Source: Polynucleobacter corsicus (GTDB taxonomy: Bacteria > Pseudomonadota > Gammaproteobacteria > Burkholderiales > Burkholderiaceae). Taken from it: a DNA stretch of 64,000 bases. Under the pieces are notes generated by a model, which was given only the letters and a program-made list of their open reading frames with translations, was not told where the DNA came from and did not search any database. The stretch spans positions 992,001-1,056,000 of the forward strand of contig NZ_CP061314.1 in NCBI RefSeq assembly GCF_018688255.1. The letters are read 5' to 3'. The position numbers were made by a program, and so were the translations under genes. The stretch's first letter is position 1, and every line of letters begins with the position of its first letter. This document shows, piece by piece, positions 16,791 through 25,174 of this stretch.

Positions 16791-18106
16791 TGCTTATGTT
16801 CACCAATTAAATGCATGGAGTCGTATTCGGCTTGATTGGTGGCATGACGTTTAATGACCAGCCACATGATCACGCTAACAGCTAGACCAAAGCCAATAAT
16901 GACCGCCTGAATTGGTACATCCAACCAAATCAATCCGGAGTAGATTAAGAGCATCATCAAAACAGAAATATTTTCATTAAAGTTTTGAACGGCAATCGAG
17001 TGGCCAGCTGACATCAGTACATGCCCGCGATGCTGAAGTAGGGCGTTCATAGGCACCACAAAATAGCCCGCTAACCATCCAACTAATACCAATAGAAAAT
17101 AAGCCGGTAGCAAATTGAGTGAAATCTCAAAATTCCCAATAGTCAAGACAGTGATATTGGGAAGCATGTTTGAGTTATAGATAGCCATGACGCAAACAAC
17201 TAAACCCATGGCAATTCCATATGGGAGTACTTTCAGTGAACTTCTGAGAGGTATACGCCAGGCTGCATACATAGCTCCTCCGGCGACACCAAATGCAGAT
17301 ATTGCTTGAAGAATAGCTCCTTGGGATAGGGTCATATGAAGAGCAACCTGAGCCCACTTAATCACAATAAATTGCAAAGTGGCGCCAGCACCCCAAAACA
17401 AAGTGGTGACTGCTAACGAGATCTGACCAAGACGATCATCCCAAAGCGTCTTAAAGCAGACAGCAAAATCTTTGATCAACTCAATTGGATTAGTCTTTTG
17501 TGACTCGTATTGGGCCCCAGTGTCGGGGATGCGTAAATTAATCAGAGCTGCCACCACATAAATCATCATGATGATCGTGATGGCAGACTCTGCCGCAGTA
17601 TCGATGCCAGTTTCGAGGACGGGTACGTCAAATCCCAAGAGACTCTCAGATACGGACTTGCTAATCAGGACGCCGCCAAGAACGGTACCCATGATGATGG
17701 AGCCTACAGTAAGCCCCTCAATCCAGCCGTTGGCAGCTACCAGCTTTTCAGGCGGGAGTAGCTCGGTGAGAATGCCGTATTTAGCAGGAGAATAGGCAGC
17801 AGCTCCCAGGCCCACAATCGCATAGGCCAGTAAAGGATGGCTTCCGAACAGCATGACTACGCAACCGATAAACTTAATCGTATTGGTGATGAACATGACA
17901 TTCCCCTTGGGGCGGGAGTCAGCAAAGGCTCCCACAAAGGCTGCCAGCAATACATAGGAGAGGACAAAGAATAATTTGAGTAAAGGAGTCATCCAGGCCG
18001 GAGCATTAAGCTGTACCAAGAGGGCGATTGCTGCGATCAGCAAGGCGTTATCTGCAAGCGACGAAAAAAATTGCGCCGCCATAATGATGTAAAAACTTCG
18101 GTTCAT
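16787..18106 (-). CDS. lplT: Lysophospholipid transporter LplT
   Basis: 439-residue major facilitator superfamily protein with about 12 hydrophobic segments, matching LplT, which flips lysophospholipids across the inner membrane for reacylation. MNRSFYIIMAAQFFSSLADNAL and the ADSRPKG loop after TM2 are characteristic. Family members next to an acyltransferase/acyl-ACP synthetase (aas) are common, but no aas is present here. It is divergent from alr across 48 bp and convergent with the HolD-like gene with only 9 nt between stops. Confidence 0.9.
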   Translation of the reverse strand: MNRSFYIIMAAQFFSSLADNALLIAAIALLVQLNAPAWMTPLLKLFFVLSYVLLAAFVGAFADSRPKGNVMFITNTIKFIGCVVMLFGSHPLLAYAIVGLGAAAYSPAKYGILTELLPPEKLVAANGWIEGLTVGSIIMGTVLGGVLISKSVSESLLGFDVPVLETGIDTAAESAITIIMMIYVVAALINLRIPDTGAQYESQKTNPIELIKDFAVCFKTLWDDRLGQISLAVTTLFWGAGATLQFIVIKWAQVALHMTLSQGAILQAISAFGVAGGAMYAAWRIPLRSSLKVLPYGIAMGLVVCVMAIYNSNMLPNITVLTIGNFEISLNLLPAYFLLVLVGWLAGYFVVPMNALLQHRGHVLMSAGHSIAVQNFNENISVLMMLLIYSGLIWLDVPIQAVIIGFGLAVSVIMWLVIKRHATNQAEYDSMHLIGEHKH

Positions 18107-18154
18107 TCGTACAATCTAGTCATTAATTAATTAAAACATGAAAGGAGGGTGTAA

Positions 18155-19279
18155 ATGAGTCAGTCGGCTAACCGCTTTATTAGTAGGCCTATTGTGGCAA
18201 CTATACACACTGATGCCTTCCGACATAATTTAGGCCGTATTCGGGAGCTTGCCCCAGAATCTAAGATCTGGTCAGTTGTGAAGGCAAAAGCCTATGGCCA
18301 CAGCCTCGAAGCTGCATTTAAGGGGTTGGAATCTACCGATGGCTTTGCCTTGCTAGATATTGCAGATGCGCAATGGCTAAGGGACCATGGTTGGGAGGGT
18401 CGCATTCTTTTATTAGAGGGGCTGTTTAGTCAGCGAGAGCTCGAGCTGGTAATTAAGCTTGAATGTGACTTAGTGGTTCATAGTGAGAAGCAGGTTACAT
18501 GGCTTGAAGGCTTTGAAAATTATTCGGGTCGCCCAATAAATGTCTTTCTGAAACTGAATTCGGGAATGAATCGCCTTGGTTTTAGGCCAGAAGAATATCG
18601 CACGGCTTTTCATCGCTTGCATGCTGCCGGATACCATCTGCATCACATGACTCACTTTGCTAATGCGGACCAGGTTGATCATTCGCCAACGGTCGGAGAG
18701 CAAATGGAGTGTTTCAACAAAACCACCGAAGGACTTGAGGCACCATCTTCCTTAGCCAATTCAGCCACTATCCTTTGGCATCGCAATGCATTAGGTGATT
18801 GGGTGCGCCCGGGTATTCTGCTGTACGGCGTTTCGCCAACTGGGGTGCATGCTGATATCGTCCGCTCTGAATTCCAGGCGGTGATGAGTTTGCGTAGTGA
18901 AATCATCGACATCCAAAACCTCAAGCAAGGTGACCACGTCGGTTACGGTGGTCGCTATGAAGCTCCAGAAGATATGCGTATTGGTGTGATCGCTGGTGGC
19001 TATGCCGACGGATATCCACGTCATGCGGAAGATGGCACGCCGGTATGGGTTGAGGCTGCTGATGCCCAGGGCGATGGCGTCATTTGCCCAATTGCTGGAC
19101 GAGTCTCCATGGACATGGTGACGATTGATCTGCGCGAGGCGCCCAACGCCAAGATAGGCAGTGTGGTGGAGCTATGGGGTAACGAGGTACCAGTAGATGA
19201 TGTGGCTCAAATGAGCGGCACCATCGGCTATGAACTGATTTGCGCATTAGCGCAGAGGGTGCCGGTGCTTACTGAGTAA
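18155..19279 (+). CDS. alr: Alanine racemase
   Basis: 374-residue PLP-dependent racemase that makes D-alanine for peptidoglycan. The PLP lysine is Lys43 in VVKAKAYGH; the N-terminal TIM barrel and C-terminal beta domain with GYGGRYEA, GRVSMDMVTIDL and GYELICALAQRVP are complete. ATG at 18155 is preceded by aaaggagg at 18140-18147, a strong ribosome-binding site. It is the only alanine racemase in the window; whether it is the biosynthetic (alr) or a catabolic (dadX) copy is decided on the absence of dadA nearby. Confidence 0.95.
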   Translation: MSQSANRFISRPIVATIHTDAFRHNLGRIRELAPESKIWSVVKAKAYGHSLEAAFKGLESTDGFALLDIADAQWLRDHGWEGRILLLEGLFSQRELELVIKLECDLVVHSEKQVTWLEGFENYSGRPINVFLKLNSGMNRLGFRPEEYRTAFHRLHAAGYHLHHMTHFANADQVDHSPTVGEQMECFNKTTEGLEAPSSLANSATILWHRNALGDWVRPGILLYGVSPTGVHADIVRSEFQAVMSLRSEIIDIQNLKQGDHVGYGGRYEAPEDMRIGVIAGGYADGYPRHAEDGTPVWVEAADAQGDGVICPIAGRVSMDMVTIDLREAPNAKIGSVVELWGNEVPVDDVAQMSGTIGYELICALAQRVPVLTE

Positions 19280-19300
19280 AGCTACCGGCTTTATTGATTA

Positions 19301-20173
19301 TTACTTATTCCAGATCTGCCACCAGCGACGTTCTTTTTGAACGCGTTGACCAGTTATCAACATTTGACTGTCAGGGAAGTTGAGCTTAAAGACGCGAGCC
19401 GCATCGTTACTGAGGTCAGTCATGCCCAGCTTTTCATAAGACTTCGTCAGTAGGTAGAGCGCCTCCTCAACGGCTGGTGCGCGATCATAATCTCGTATAA
19501 CCAGCTGAGCTCTATTGGCTGAGGCTAGGTAAGCGCCGCGTTGATAGTAGAAGCGAGCCACAATCACGTCAGCCTCCGCTAATGAGTTGACGATGTAACG
19601 CATTCGATCCAAAGAGTCAGGCGCATACTTACTATCAGGAAAACGCTCAACAACAACCTTGAAAGATTCAAAAGCTTCTTTAGCCGCCTTTGGATCTCGC
19701 TCACTTAAATCTTGCCCTGTAAATTTACCGAGCCAACCTAAATCATCATTAAAGCTGATTAAGCCTTTGAGGTAATAGCCGTAATCTAAGTTGGGACTGC
19801 CTTGATGCAGCTTAATAAATCGATCGATGGCAACTAGGGCTTGGGCTTGCTCTTGTGCTTTCCAATAGCAGAAGGCAGCATTAATTTGTGCCTGTTGAGA
19901 ATAGGGTCCAAATGGGAAGCGACCTTCTAACTTTTCAAAATACTTGCCGCACTTTGCATAGTCCGCATCTTTCATTTTCTCATTGGCTTCGGAATACAGC
20001 TTTGTTTCTGACCAAATATCCGTGTCATCTTTTTGGCCATCACTGCCTGCACATCCACTCAGGACAAGGCAAACAGCGCTAGCGCCGACAATGAGAGAAA
20101 TGAGCGATTTTCTGGAAGATGACCCAAGGGTGGTCGCAAGCCTTAAACTGGCGTCTGTAATAACGTCCGACAT
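19301..20173 (-). CDS. bamD: Outer membrane protein assembly factor BamD (lipoprotein)
   Basis: About 290-residue lipoprotein of the BAM complex that inserts beta-barrel proteins in the outer membrane. A lipobox LSGC ends the signal peptide; the mature part has the TPR arrangement of BamD, with GRFPFGPYSQQAQ, HQGSPNLDYGYYLKGL and RFPDSKYAPDSLDRM. The first possible ATG is at 20200 and overlaps the rluD start. I prefer the ATG at 20173 (MSDVIT), which clears the overlap and still leaves an unusually long n-region of about 20 residues before the hydrophobic core. It is divergent from rluD, as in many betaproteobacteria. Confidence 0.93.
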   Translation of the reverse strand: MSDVITDASLRLATTLGSSSRKSLISLIVGASAVCLVLSGCAGSDGQKDDTDIWSETKLYSEANEKMKDADYAKCGKYFEKLEGRFPFGPYSQQAQINAAFCYWKAQEQAQALVAIDRFIKLHQGSPNLDYGYYLKGLISFNDDLGWLGKFTGQDLSERDPKAAKEAFESFKVVVERFPDSKYAPDSLDRMRYIVNSLAEADVIVARFYYQRGAYLASANRAQLVIRDYDRAPAVEEALYLLTKSYEKLGMTDLSNDAARVFKLNFPDSQMLITGQRVQKERRWWQIWNK

Positions 20174-20193
20174 AACTAAAAGGCTCTTTAAGC

Positions 20194-21237
20194 GTGGCAT
20201 TGCCGCATACTCCCGATTCGAATCCCATTGATTATATCGATGATGAGGATTTCATAGCCCTAGAAGTTCCTCCCGAGGTCAGCGGAGAGCGTTTGGATAA
20301 GTTTCTTGGCGGCGCTTTGCCTGATTATTCCCGCAATCGCCTTAAATCCTGGGTTGAGGCTGGGGCGGTAACGGTCGATGGAAAAGTCACCAAAGTGCGT
20401 CATTTACTTCGTGGGAGCGAGAGTATTAAGGTGTTTCCTCAAGAAATGCCCGAGCAGTTCGCTTTTTCTCCTGAAAATATTCCCCTAGATGTTGTTTATG
20501 AAGATGACTCCATTATTGTGGTCAATAAACCTGCTGGACTCGTGGTGCATCCTGCCGCCGGTAATTGGACCGGAACCCTGTTAAATGCCTTGCTATATCG
20601 CTTTCCGGAGCTCAAGCAGCTTCCAAGAGCAGGAATTGTTCATCGCCTAGATAAAGACACCTCTGGACTCATGGTGGTTGCTAGAACCGATATTGCCCAA
20701 ACCTCACTGGTAAGGCAGCTTCAAGAGCGAACTGTGGGGAGGCGTTATCTATCATGGGTGTGGGGTGACGCCCCTTCTCAGGGTAAGGTGCTGGCGACTG
20801 TTGGTCGAGATCAGCGCGATCGGCTCAAAATGTCTGCTGGTTCTGCTCAAGGTAAGCCTGCCGCTACCTTATTTCGGCGCCTGGCTAAGGGGAGCTTTAC
20901 AGAAAGTTCAGTTGCTTTACTGGAGTGCCGCTTAGAGACTGGCCGTACCCATCAAATTCGGGTTCATTTAGAGTCTTTGGGTTTCCCTCTTTTGGGTGAT
21001 CCGGTCTATCGCAAGAGGACTCCTGGAGTTGCTAAATCATTGCCATTTAGTCGCCAAGCTTTACATGCTTACGCCTTAAGTCTGCAGCACCCCACAACTC
21101 AGGAAGTCATGACCTGGTTTAGATTACCTCCCCAGGATTTGATTGATTTATTGCCTTTAGTGGGAATGACTGAAGCCGACTTGCCAAGAGAAGAGGCTCT
21201 ATTAGCCTCTATTAAAAATGACCAACGCGCTCAGTAG
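20194..21237 (+). CDS. rluD: 23S rRNA pseudouridine synthase RluD
   Basis: 347-residue RluA-family pseudouridine synthase; RluD modifies U1911, U1915 and U1917 of helix 69. An N-terminal S4 domain (SGERLDKFLGGALPDYSRNRLKSWV, shortened here) is followed by the catalytic domain with HRLDKDTSGL, whose Asp is the nucleophile, and GRTHQIRVHLESLG. The start is GTG at 20194. The bamD-rluD-pgeF neighbourhood is the standard one for RluD rather than RluC. It overlaps pgeF by 20 nt. Confidence 0.93.
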   Translation: MALPHTPDSNPIDYIDDEDFIALEVPPEVSGERLDKFLGGALPDYSRNRLKSWVEAGAVTVDGKVTKVRHLLRGSESIKVFPQEMPEQFAFSPENIPLDVVYEDDSIIVVNKPAGLVVHPAAGNWTGTLLNALLYRFPELKQLPRAGIVHRLDKDTSGLMVVARTDIAQTSLVRQLQERTVGRRYLSWVWGDAPSQGKVLATVGRDQRDRLKMSAGSAQGKPAATLFRRLAKGSFTESSVALLECRLETGRTHQIRVHLESLGFPLLGDPVYRKRTPGVAKSLPFSRQALHAYALSLQHPTTQEVMTWFRLPPQDLIDLLPLVGMTEADLPREEALLASIKNDQRAQ

Positions 21238-21997
21238 GATTGAACCAAGCTGGACCGTATCTCAGCAAATTCAAGCTTTTTGCACTACCAGGCAAGGCGG
21301 CATTAGTAAGCCACCATTTGATAGTCTTAATCTTGGGCTGAATGCGGGTGACGATTTAATGGATGTTCTCCAAAACAGGAGCATCGTCAGGTCAGAGCTA
21401 CCCGCTGAGCCGCTTTGGCTCAAACAGATTCATGGCGTCACAGTAAGTACTCCGGCCTCGAGGAGTGCCCTAGGTAATGGGCCTTTTGAGGCAGACGCTG
21501 CAGTCACCAACATCCCAAATGAGGTGCTAGCCATTTTGATTGCGGATTGCATGCCCGTATTATTTACAAGCAAAGCAGGCGATGTCATTGGGGCGGCTCA
21601 TGCTGGTTGGCGCGGTTTGAGTGGCGGCGTTCTGGAAAACACCATTGATGAAATGATCGCGCTATCTCCAGGCCTCATGCCAAGTGATATCAGTGTGTGG
21701 ATGGGTCCAGCAATTGGACCGAGTACATTTGAAGTGGGCGAAGATGTTTTACAAGCCTTTGCTCAGCAGGGCCATGGCATATTATCCAAGGCCTTTATTC
21801 CGGTTATTGGCTTGCCTGGAAAGTACCTGGCTGATCTATATTTGCTGGCAAGAGATCGCTTACGTACTCTGGGTATAGGGCAAATTACTGGTGGTGAGTT
21901 TTGCACCGTTAGTGACCCGGAGCGCTTCTTTTCATACCGACGGGATAAGACCACGGGTCGCTTTGCCTCCCTCATTTGGATTGCAGAAAGCGCTTAA
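21218..21997 (+). CDS. pgeF: Peptidoglycan editing factor PgeF (YfiH, laccase-domain)
   Basis: 259-residue multicopper-polyphenol-oxidoreductase-fold protein. In E. coli YfiH/PgeF removes mis-incorporated L-Ser from UDP-MurNAc precursors; some homologues act as purine nucleoside phosphorylases. Metal-site motifs are intact: LKQIHG, ADCMPVLF and AAHAGWRGL, with GPAIGPSTFEVG near the end. It overlaps the 3' end of rluD by 20 nt, indicating translational coupling. Confidence 0.9.
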   Translation: MTNALSRIEPSWTVSQQIQAFCTTRQGGISKPPFDSLNLGLNAGDDLMDVLQNRSIVRSELPAEPLWLKQIHGVTVSTPASRSALGNGPFEADAAVTNIPNEVLAILIADCMPVLFTSKAGDVIGAAHAGWRGLSGGVLENTIDEMIALSPGLMPSDISVWMGPAIGPSTFEVGEDVLQAFAQQGHGILSKAFIPVIGLPGKYLADLYLLARDRLRTLGIGQITGGEFCTVSDPERFFSYRRDKTTGRFASLIWIAESA

Positions 21998-22025
21998 TCT
22001 TGGGGTTATTGCTATCCTAGCTCTT

Positions 22026-22059
22026 GGGCTAGGGTTAGTGCGTATAACCCTTCCAGCCC
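22026..22059. promoter_or_regulatory. Strong nested hairpin in pgeF-phaC intergenic region
   Basis: Inner arms GGGTTA (22032-22037) and TAACCC (22045-22050), outer arms GGGCT (22026-22030) and AGCCC (22055-22059), separated by small bulges. No T tract follows, so it is more likely a leader structure of phaC or a rho-dependent or weak terminator than a classical intrinsic terminator. Confidence 0.45.
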
Positions 22060-22099
22060 GATAGATGGAGAATGGTCTCAATAACTTTACGAGATCATT

Positions 22100-23734
22100 A
22101 TGTTTGCAGGCATGAATACAGGTGTAGCGCCATCGTTGGCTCCACACCATATGGCGTTAATTCCCCCAGAACGATTAGCGGAAATCCAAAAAGAATATTT
22201 CACTGAGTTCTCCCATCTTGCAACTAATCCTGAAGATGTCGAAGTAAAAGATCGCCGCTTCTCCGGCAAAGCTTGGCATTCCTCATGGAGCAAGATGATT
22301 GCGGCAACCTATTTGCTGAACTCAAAACATTTGCTTTCGCTTGCTAAAGCAGTTGATGCAGACGAAAAAACCAAAACCAAGATTTTGTTCACTACAGAGC
22401 AAATGATTGATGCATTGTCACCATCCAACTTTATTGCAACTAATCCCGAGGTTCTTGAAAATATTATTAGTTCACAGGGACAGTCTATTCAAAACGGTAT
22501 TGTGAATTTGCTTGGCGACCTCAAAAAAGGAAAAGTTTCTCAGACAGATGAAAGTGCTTTTGAAGTCGGGAAGAATATTGCAACAACTGAAGGTCAGGTG
22601 GTATTTCGTAATGATCTCTTTGAATTAATTCAGTACACGCCGCTAACCGAAACAGTGTTTGAGCGCCCTTACTTAATGGTGCCGCCTTGTATTAACAAGT
22701 ACTACATTTTAGATTTACAACCTGATAACTCAGTTGTGCGTTACATGGTTGAGCAAGGTCATACGGTCTTCTTGGTTTCTTGGAAAAATCCAGATGCTTC
22801 GATGTCTAAAATTACTTGGGATGACTATGTAGGTGACGGTGTCATCAAGGCGATTGAAGTCGTCAAGGATATTGGTGACACTGATCTAATTAACGTTCTC
22901 GGCTTTTGTGTCGGCGGAACTTTAACTTCTACCGCCTTGGCAGTACTAGCGGCGCGGAAAAATAATTACGTCGCCAGCTTAACCTTGCTAACTACTCTGT
23001 TAGATTTTAGTGATAGCGGCATCCTAGACGTGTTCATCGATGAAGGCATGGTGAAGTTACGTGAGAACACTATTGGCGGCGATGGTGGCCAATTCGGCAT
23101 GATGTCTGGCTTGGACTTGGGTAATACCTTTTCCTTCTTGCGCCCGAATGACCTGGTCTGGAATTATGTTGTCGAGAATTACTTAAAGGGTAATTCACCT
23201 CCACCGTTTGATTTGCTCTATTGGAATGGTGACTCAACCAATCTGCCTGGTCCAATGTACTGCTGGTATTTACGCCATACCTATTTGCAAAATGAATTAA
23301 TCAAGCCCGGCAAGCTTACCGTTTGCGGAGAAAAAGTGGACCTAGGCAAAATTACTGTTCCAGCTTATATCTACGCATCGCATGATGATCACATCGTGCC
23401 TTGGAAATCTGCTTATGAGTCTACGCATATCTTAAAGGGTAAGAGTCGATTTGTTTTGGGCGCTTCTGGACATATTGCTGGCGTGATTAATCCACCAGCA
23501 AAAAATAAGCGCCATTATTTCGAAAACAATACATTAGCCAAGACTGCAGATGAGTGGCTGGCTGCGGCAAAAGATATTAAAGGTAGTTGGTGGCCTAACT
23601 ACGCTAAATGGTTAGAAGATTTTGGTGGCAAGAAAGTGAAAGCTAGTAAGACGTTTGGTAATACACGCTACAAGAAACTAGAGGCAGCGCCTGGTAAGTA
23701 CGTGAAGGAAAAAATATCCACAGCTGCTCAATAA
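22100..23734 (+). CDS. phaC: Class I polyhydroxyalkanoate synthase
   Basis: 544-residue PHA synthase that polymerises 3-hydroxyacyl-CoA. The lipase-like box GFCVGG places the nucleophile at Cys270; the Asp and His of the triad lie in YASHDDHIVPW and GHIAGVINPP. Length and residues (single-gene, no PhaE/PhaR-subunit partner) fit class I. The N-terminal variable region is shorter than in Cupriavidus necator. It is followed 20 nt later by phaB and then by phaR, the usual Burkholderiales order but with phaA missing between them. Confidence 0.96.
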   Translation: MFAGMNTGVAPSLAPHHMALIPPERLAEIQKEYFTEFSHLATNPEDVEVKDRRFSGKAWHSSWSKMIAATYLLNSKHLLSLAKAVDADEKTKTKILFTTEQMIDALSPSNFIATNPEVLENIISSQGQSIQNGIVNLLGDLKKGKVSQTDESAFEVGKNIATTEGQVVFRNDLFELIQYTPLTETVFERPYLMVPPCINKYYILDLQPDNSVVRYMVEQGHTVFLVSWKNPDASMSKITWDDYVGDGVIKAIEVVKDIGDTDLINVLGFCVGGTLTSTALAVLAARKNNYVASLTLLTTLLDFSDSGILDVFIDEGMVKLRENTIGGDGGQFGMMSGLDLGNTFSFLRPNDLVWNYVVENYLKGNSPPPFDLLYWNGDSTNLPGPMYCWYLRHTYLQNELIKPGKLTVCGEKVDLGKITVPAYIYASHDDHIVPWKSAYESTHILKGKSRFVLGASGHIAGVINPPAKNKRHYFENNTLAKTADEWLAAAKDIKGSWWPNYAKWLEDFGGKKVKASKTFGNTRYKKLEAAPGKYVKEKISTAAQ

Positions 23735-23754
23735 TATTTTCATAAGGGGAATAC

Positions 23755-24495
23755 ATGACTCAAAAGATTGCATACGTAACTGGTGGTATGGGTGGCATTG
23801 GTACCGCTATTTGTCAGCGTCTTGCCAAGGATGGCTTTAAGGTCATCGCTGGCTGCGGCCCGAATTCCCCGCGCAAAGATCGCTGGATTGGCGAACAAAA
23901 AGCTTTGGGTTATGACTTTATCGCTTCTGAGGGTAATGTTTCCGACTGGGAAAGTACGGTTGCTGCCTTTGATAAGGTCAAGGCCGAAGTGGGGCGTGTC
24001 GATGTTTTGGTGAATAACGCTGGAATTACTAAAGACAGCGTATTTCGCAAAATGACCCCAGATCAGTGGAAGGCAGTGATTGATACCAATCTCAACTCTT
24101 TGTTCAACGTTACCAAACAAGTAGTGGATGGCATGGCTGATAACGGCTGGGGTCGCATTATCAATATCTCTTCTGTTAATGGTCAAAAGGGTCAGTTTGG
24201 TCAGTCTAACTATTCAACAGCAAAAGCAGGCTTGCACGGATTCACGATGGCTTTGTCACAAGAGCTCGCTTCTAAAGGCGTAACAGTGAATACGGTTTCC
24301 CCTGGTTATATCGGTACTGATATGGTCAAGGCCATTCGAGAAGATGTCCTTGAAAAGATTGTTGCCGGTGTTCCAGTGAAGCGCTTAGGCACCCCCGAGG
24401 AGATAGCCTCGATCTGCTGCTGGATTGCTTCTGTTGATGGTGGCTACGCTACCGGGGCTGACTTCTCCTTAAATGGCGGCCTGCACACGGGCTAA
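23755..24495 (+). CDS. phaB: Acetoacetyl-CoA reductase (NADPH), SDR family
   Basis: 246-residue short-chain dehydrogenase that reduces acetoacetyl-CoA to (R)-3-hydroxybutyryl-CoA for PHA synthesis. TGGMGGIG at the N-terminus is the cofactor loop; the catalytic Tyr153 and Lys157 are in YSTAKAG; NNAGITKDSVFRKM is shared with PhaB. aagggga lies just before the ATG. Adjacent to phaC, so PhaB rather than FabG. Confidence 0.95.
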   Translation: MTQKIAYVTGGMGGIGTAICQRLAKDGFKVIAGCGPNSPRKDRWIGEQKALGYDFIASEGNVSDWESTVAAFDKVKAEVGRVDVLVNNAGITKDSVFRKMTPDQWKAVIDTNLNSLFNVTKQVVDGMADNGWGRIINISSVNGQKGQFGQSNYSTAKAGLHGFTMALSQELASKGVTVNTVSPGYIGTDMVKAIREDVLEKIVAGVPVKRLGTPEEIASICCWIASVDGGYATGADFSLNGGLHTG

Positions 24496-24527
24496 ATCTT
24501 ATAAAAATAGAGTTTTAGTGGTCTCAT

Positions 24528-24576
24528 CATCGGCATATTTACCTTTAGCTCAAACTAGAGATAAACTATGCCGATG
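24528..24576. repeat. 10-bp inverted repeat with 29-nt spacer upstream of phaR
   Basis: Perfect arms catcggcata (24528-24537) and tatgccgatg (24567-24576) in the phaB-phaR gap. The left arm is 32 nt after the phaB stop. It could form a stem in the transcript or be a protein-binding dyad. Confidence 0.7.
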
Positions 24577-24587
24577 TTGCATTGCAG
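24577..24587. promoter_or_regulatory. Candidate PhaR autoregulatory site (TTGC-ATT-GCAG)
   Basis: The sequence differs at one base from CTGC-N3-GCAG, the dyad I recall as the PhaR site in Rhodobacter sphaeroides. It lies 25 nt before the phaR ATG and directly abuts the right arm of the inverted repeat ending at 24576. PhaR repressors are usually autoregulated. Confidence 0.4.
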
Positions 24588-24611
24588 TAACAAGAGTTAG
24601 GAAAAAACTAC

Positions 24612-25172
24612 ATGGCCACACGTTCTAAAAAAGCCGGCGACAGCCGCTTAATCAAGAAGTATCCCAATCGTCGTTTATATGACACCCAAACGAGCTCTTA
24701 TGTCACGCTGGCTGATATTAAAAATTTAGTGATGGCTGGCGATGCTTTTAGCGTTGTAGATGCAAAAAATGAAGATGATCTAACTCGCAATATCTTGCTA
24801 CAAATTATTCTGGAAGAAGAGGCTGGCGGAGCTCCAGTTTTTTCAACTCAAATGCTTTCTCAAATCATTCGCTTCTATGGAAATTCTATGCAAGGTTTGA
24901 TGGGTAGCTATCTTGAAAAAACCATGCAATCTTTTGTGGATATTCATAATAAGTTGGGCGATCAAAGTGAAGGCATGGGGGCGGGTAGCACACCTGAGGC
25001 TTGGGCCAAAATGATGAACCTGCAAAACCCAATGATGCAAGGCCTCATGGGTAATTATATGGATCAAAGCAAAGATCTGTTCGTGAAGATGCAAGAGCAA
25101 ATGCAAAATTCCCCGAACATGTTTAGTAGCTTCCCGTTTGCTGGGCAAGCCAATAAGACTGAAAAAGAATAA
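24612..25172 (+). CDS. phaR: Polyhydroxyalkanoate synthesis repressor PhaR
   Basis: 186-residue regulator that senses PHA granules and represses phasin and its own gene. The N-terminal PHB_acc_N DNA-binding domain has LIKKYPNRRLYDTQTSSYV, followed by two PHB-accumulation motifs (QMLSQIIRFYGNSMQGLMG) and a Met/Gln-rich tail. It stops 2 nt before rimO. No phasin gene (phaP), its main known target, is found in the window. Confidence 0.93.
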   Translation: MATRSKKAGDSRLIKKYPNRRLYDTQTSSYVTLADIKNLVMAGDAFSVVDAKNEDDLTRNILLQIILEEEAGGAPVFSTQMLSQIIRFYGNSMQGLMGSYLEKTMQSFVDIHNKLGDQSEGMGAGSTPEAWAKMMNLQNPMMQGLMGNYMDQSKDLFVKMQEQMQNSPNMFSSFPFAGQANKTEKE

Positions 25173-25174
25173 TT

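Noticed and set aside
19277..19293. Terminator between alr and bamD (taaagc/gcttta)
   Set aside because: Six-base AT-rich stem without a convincing T tract.
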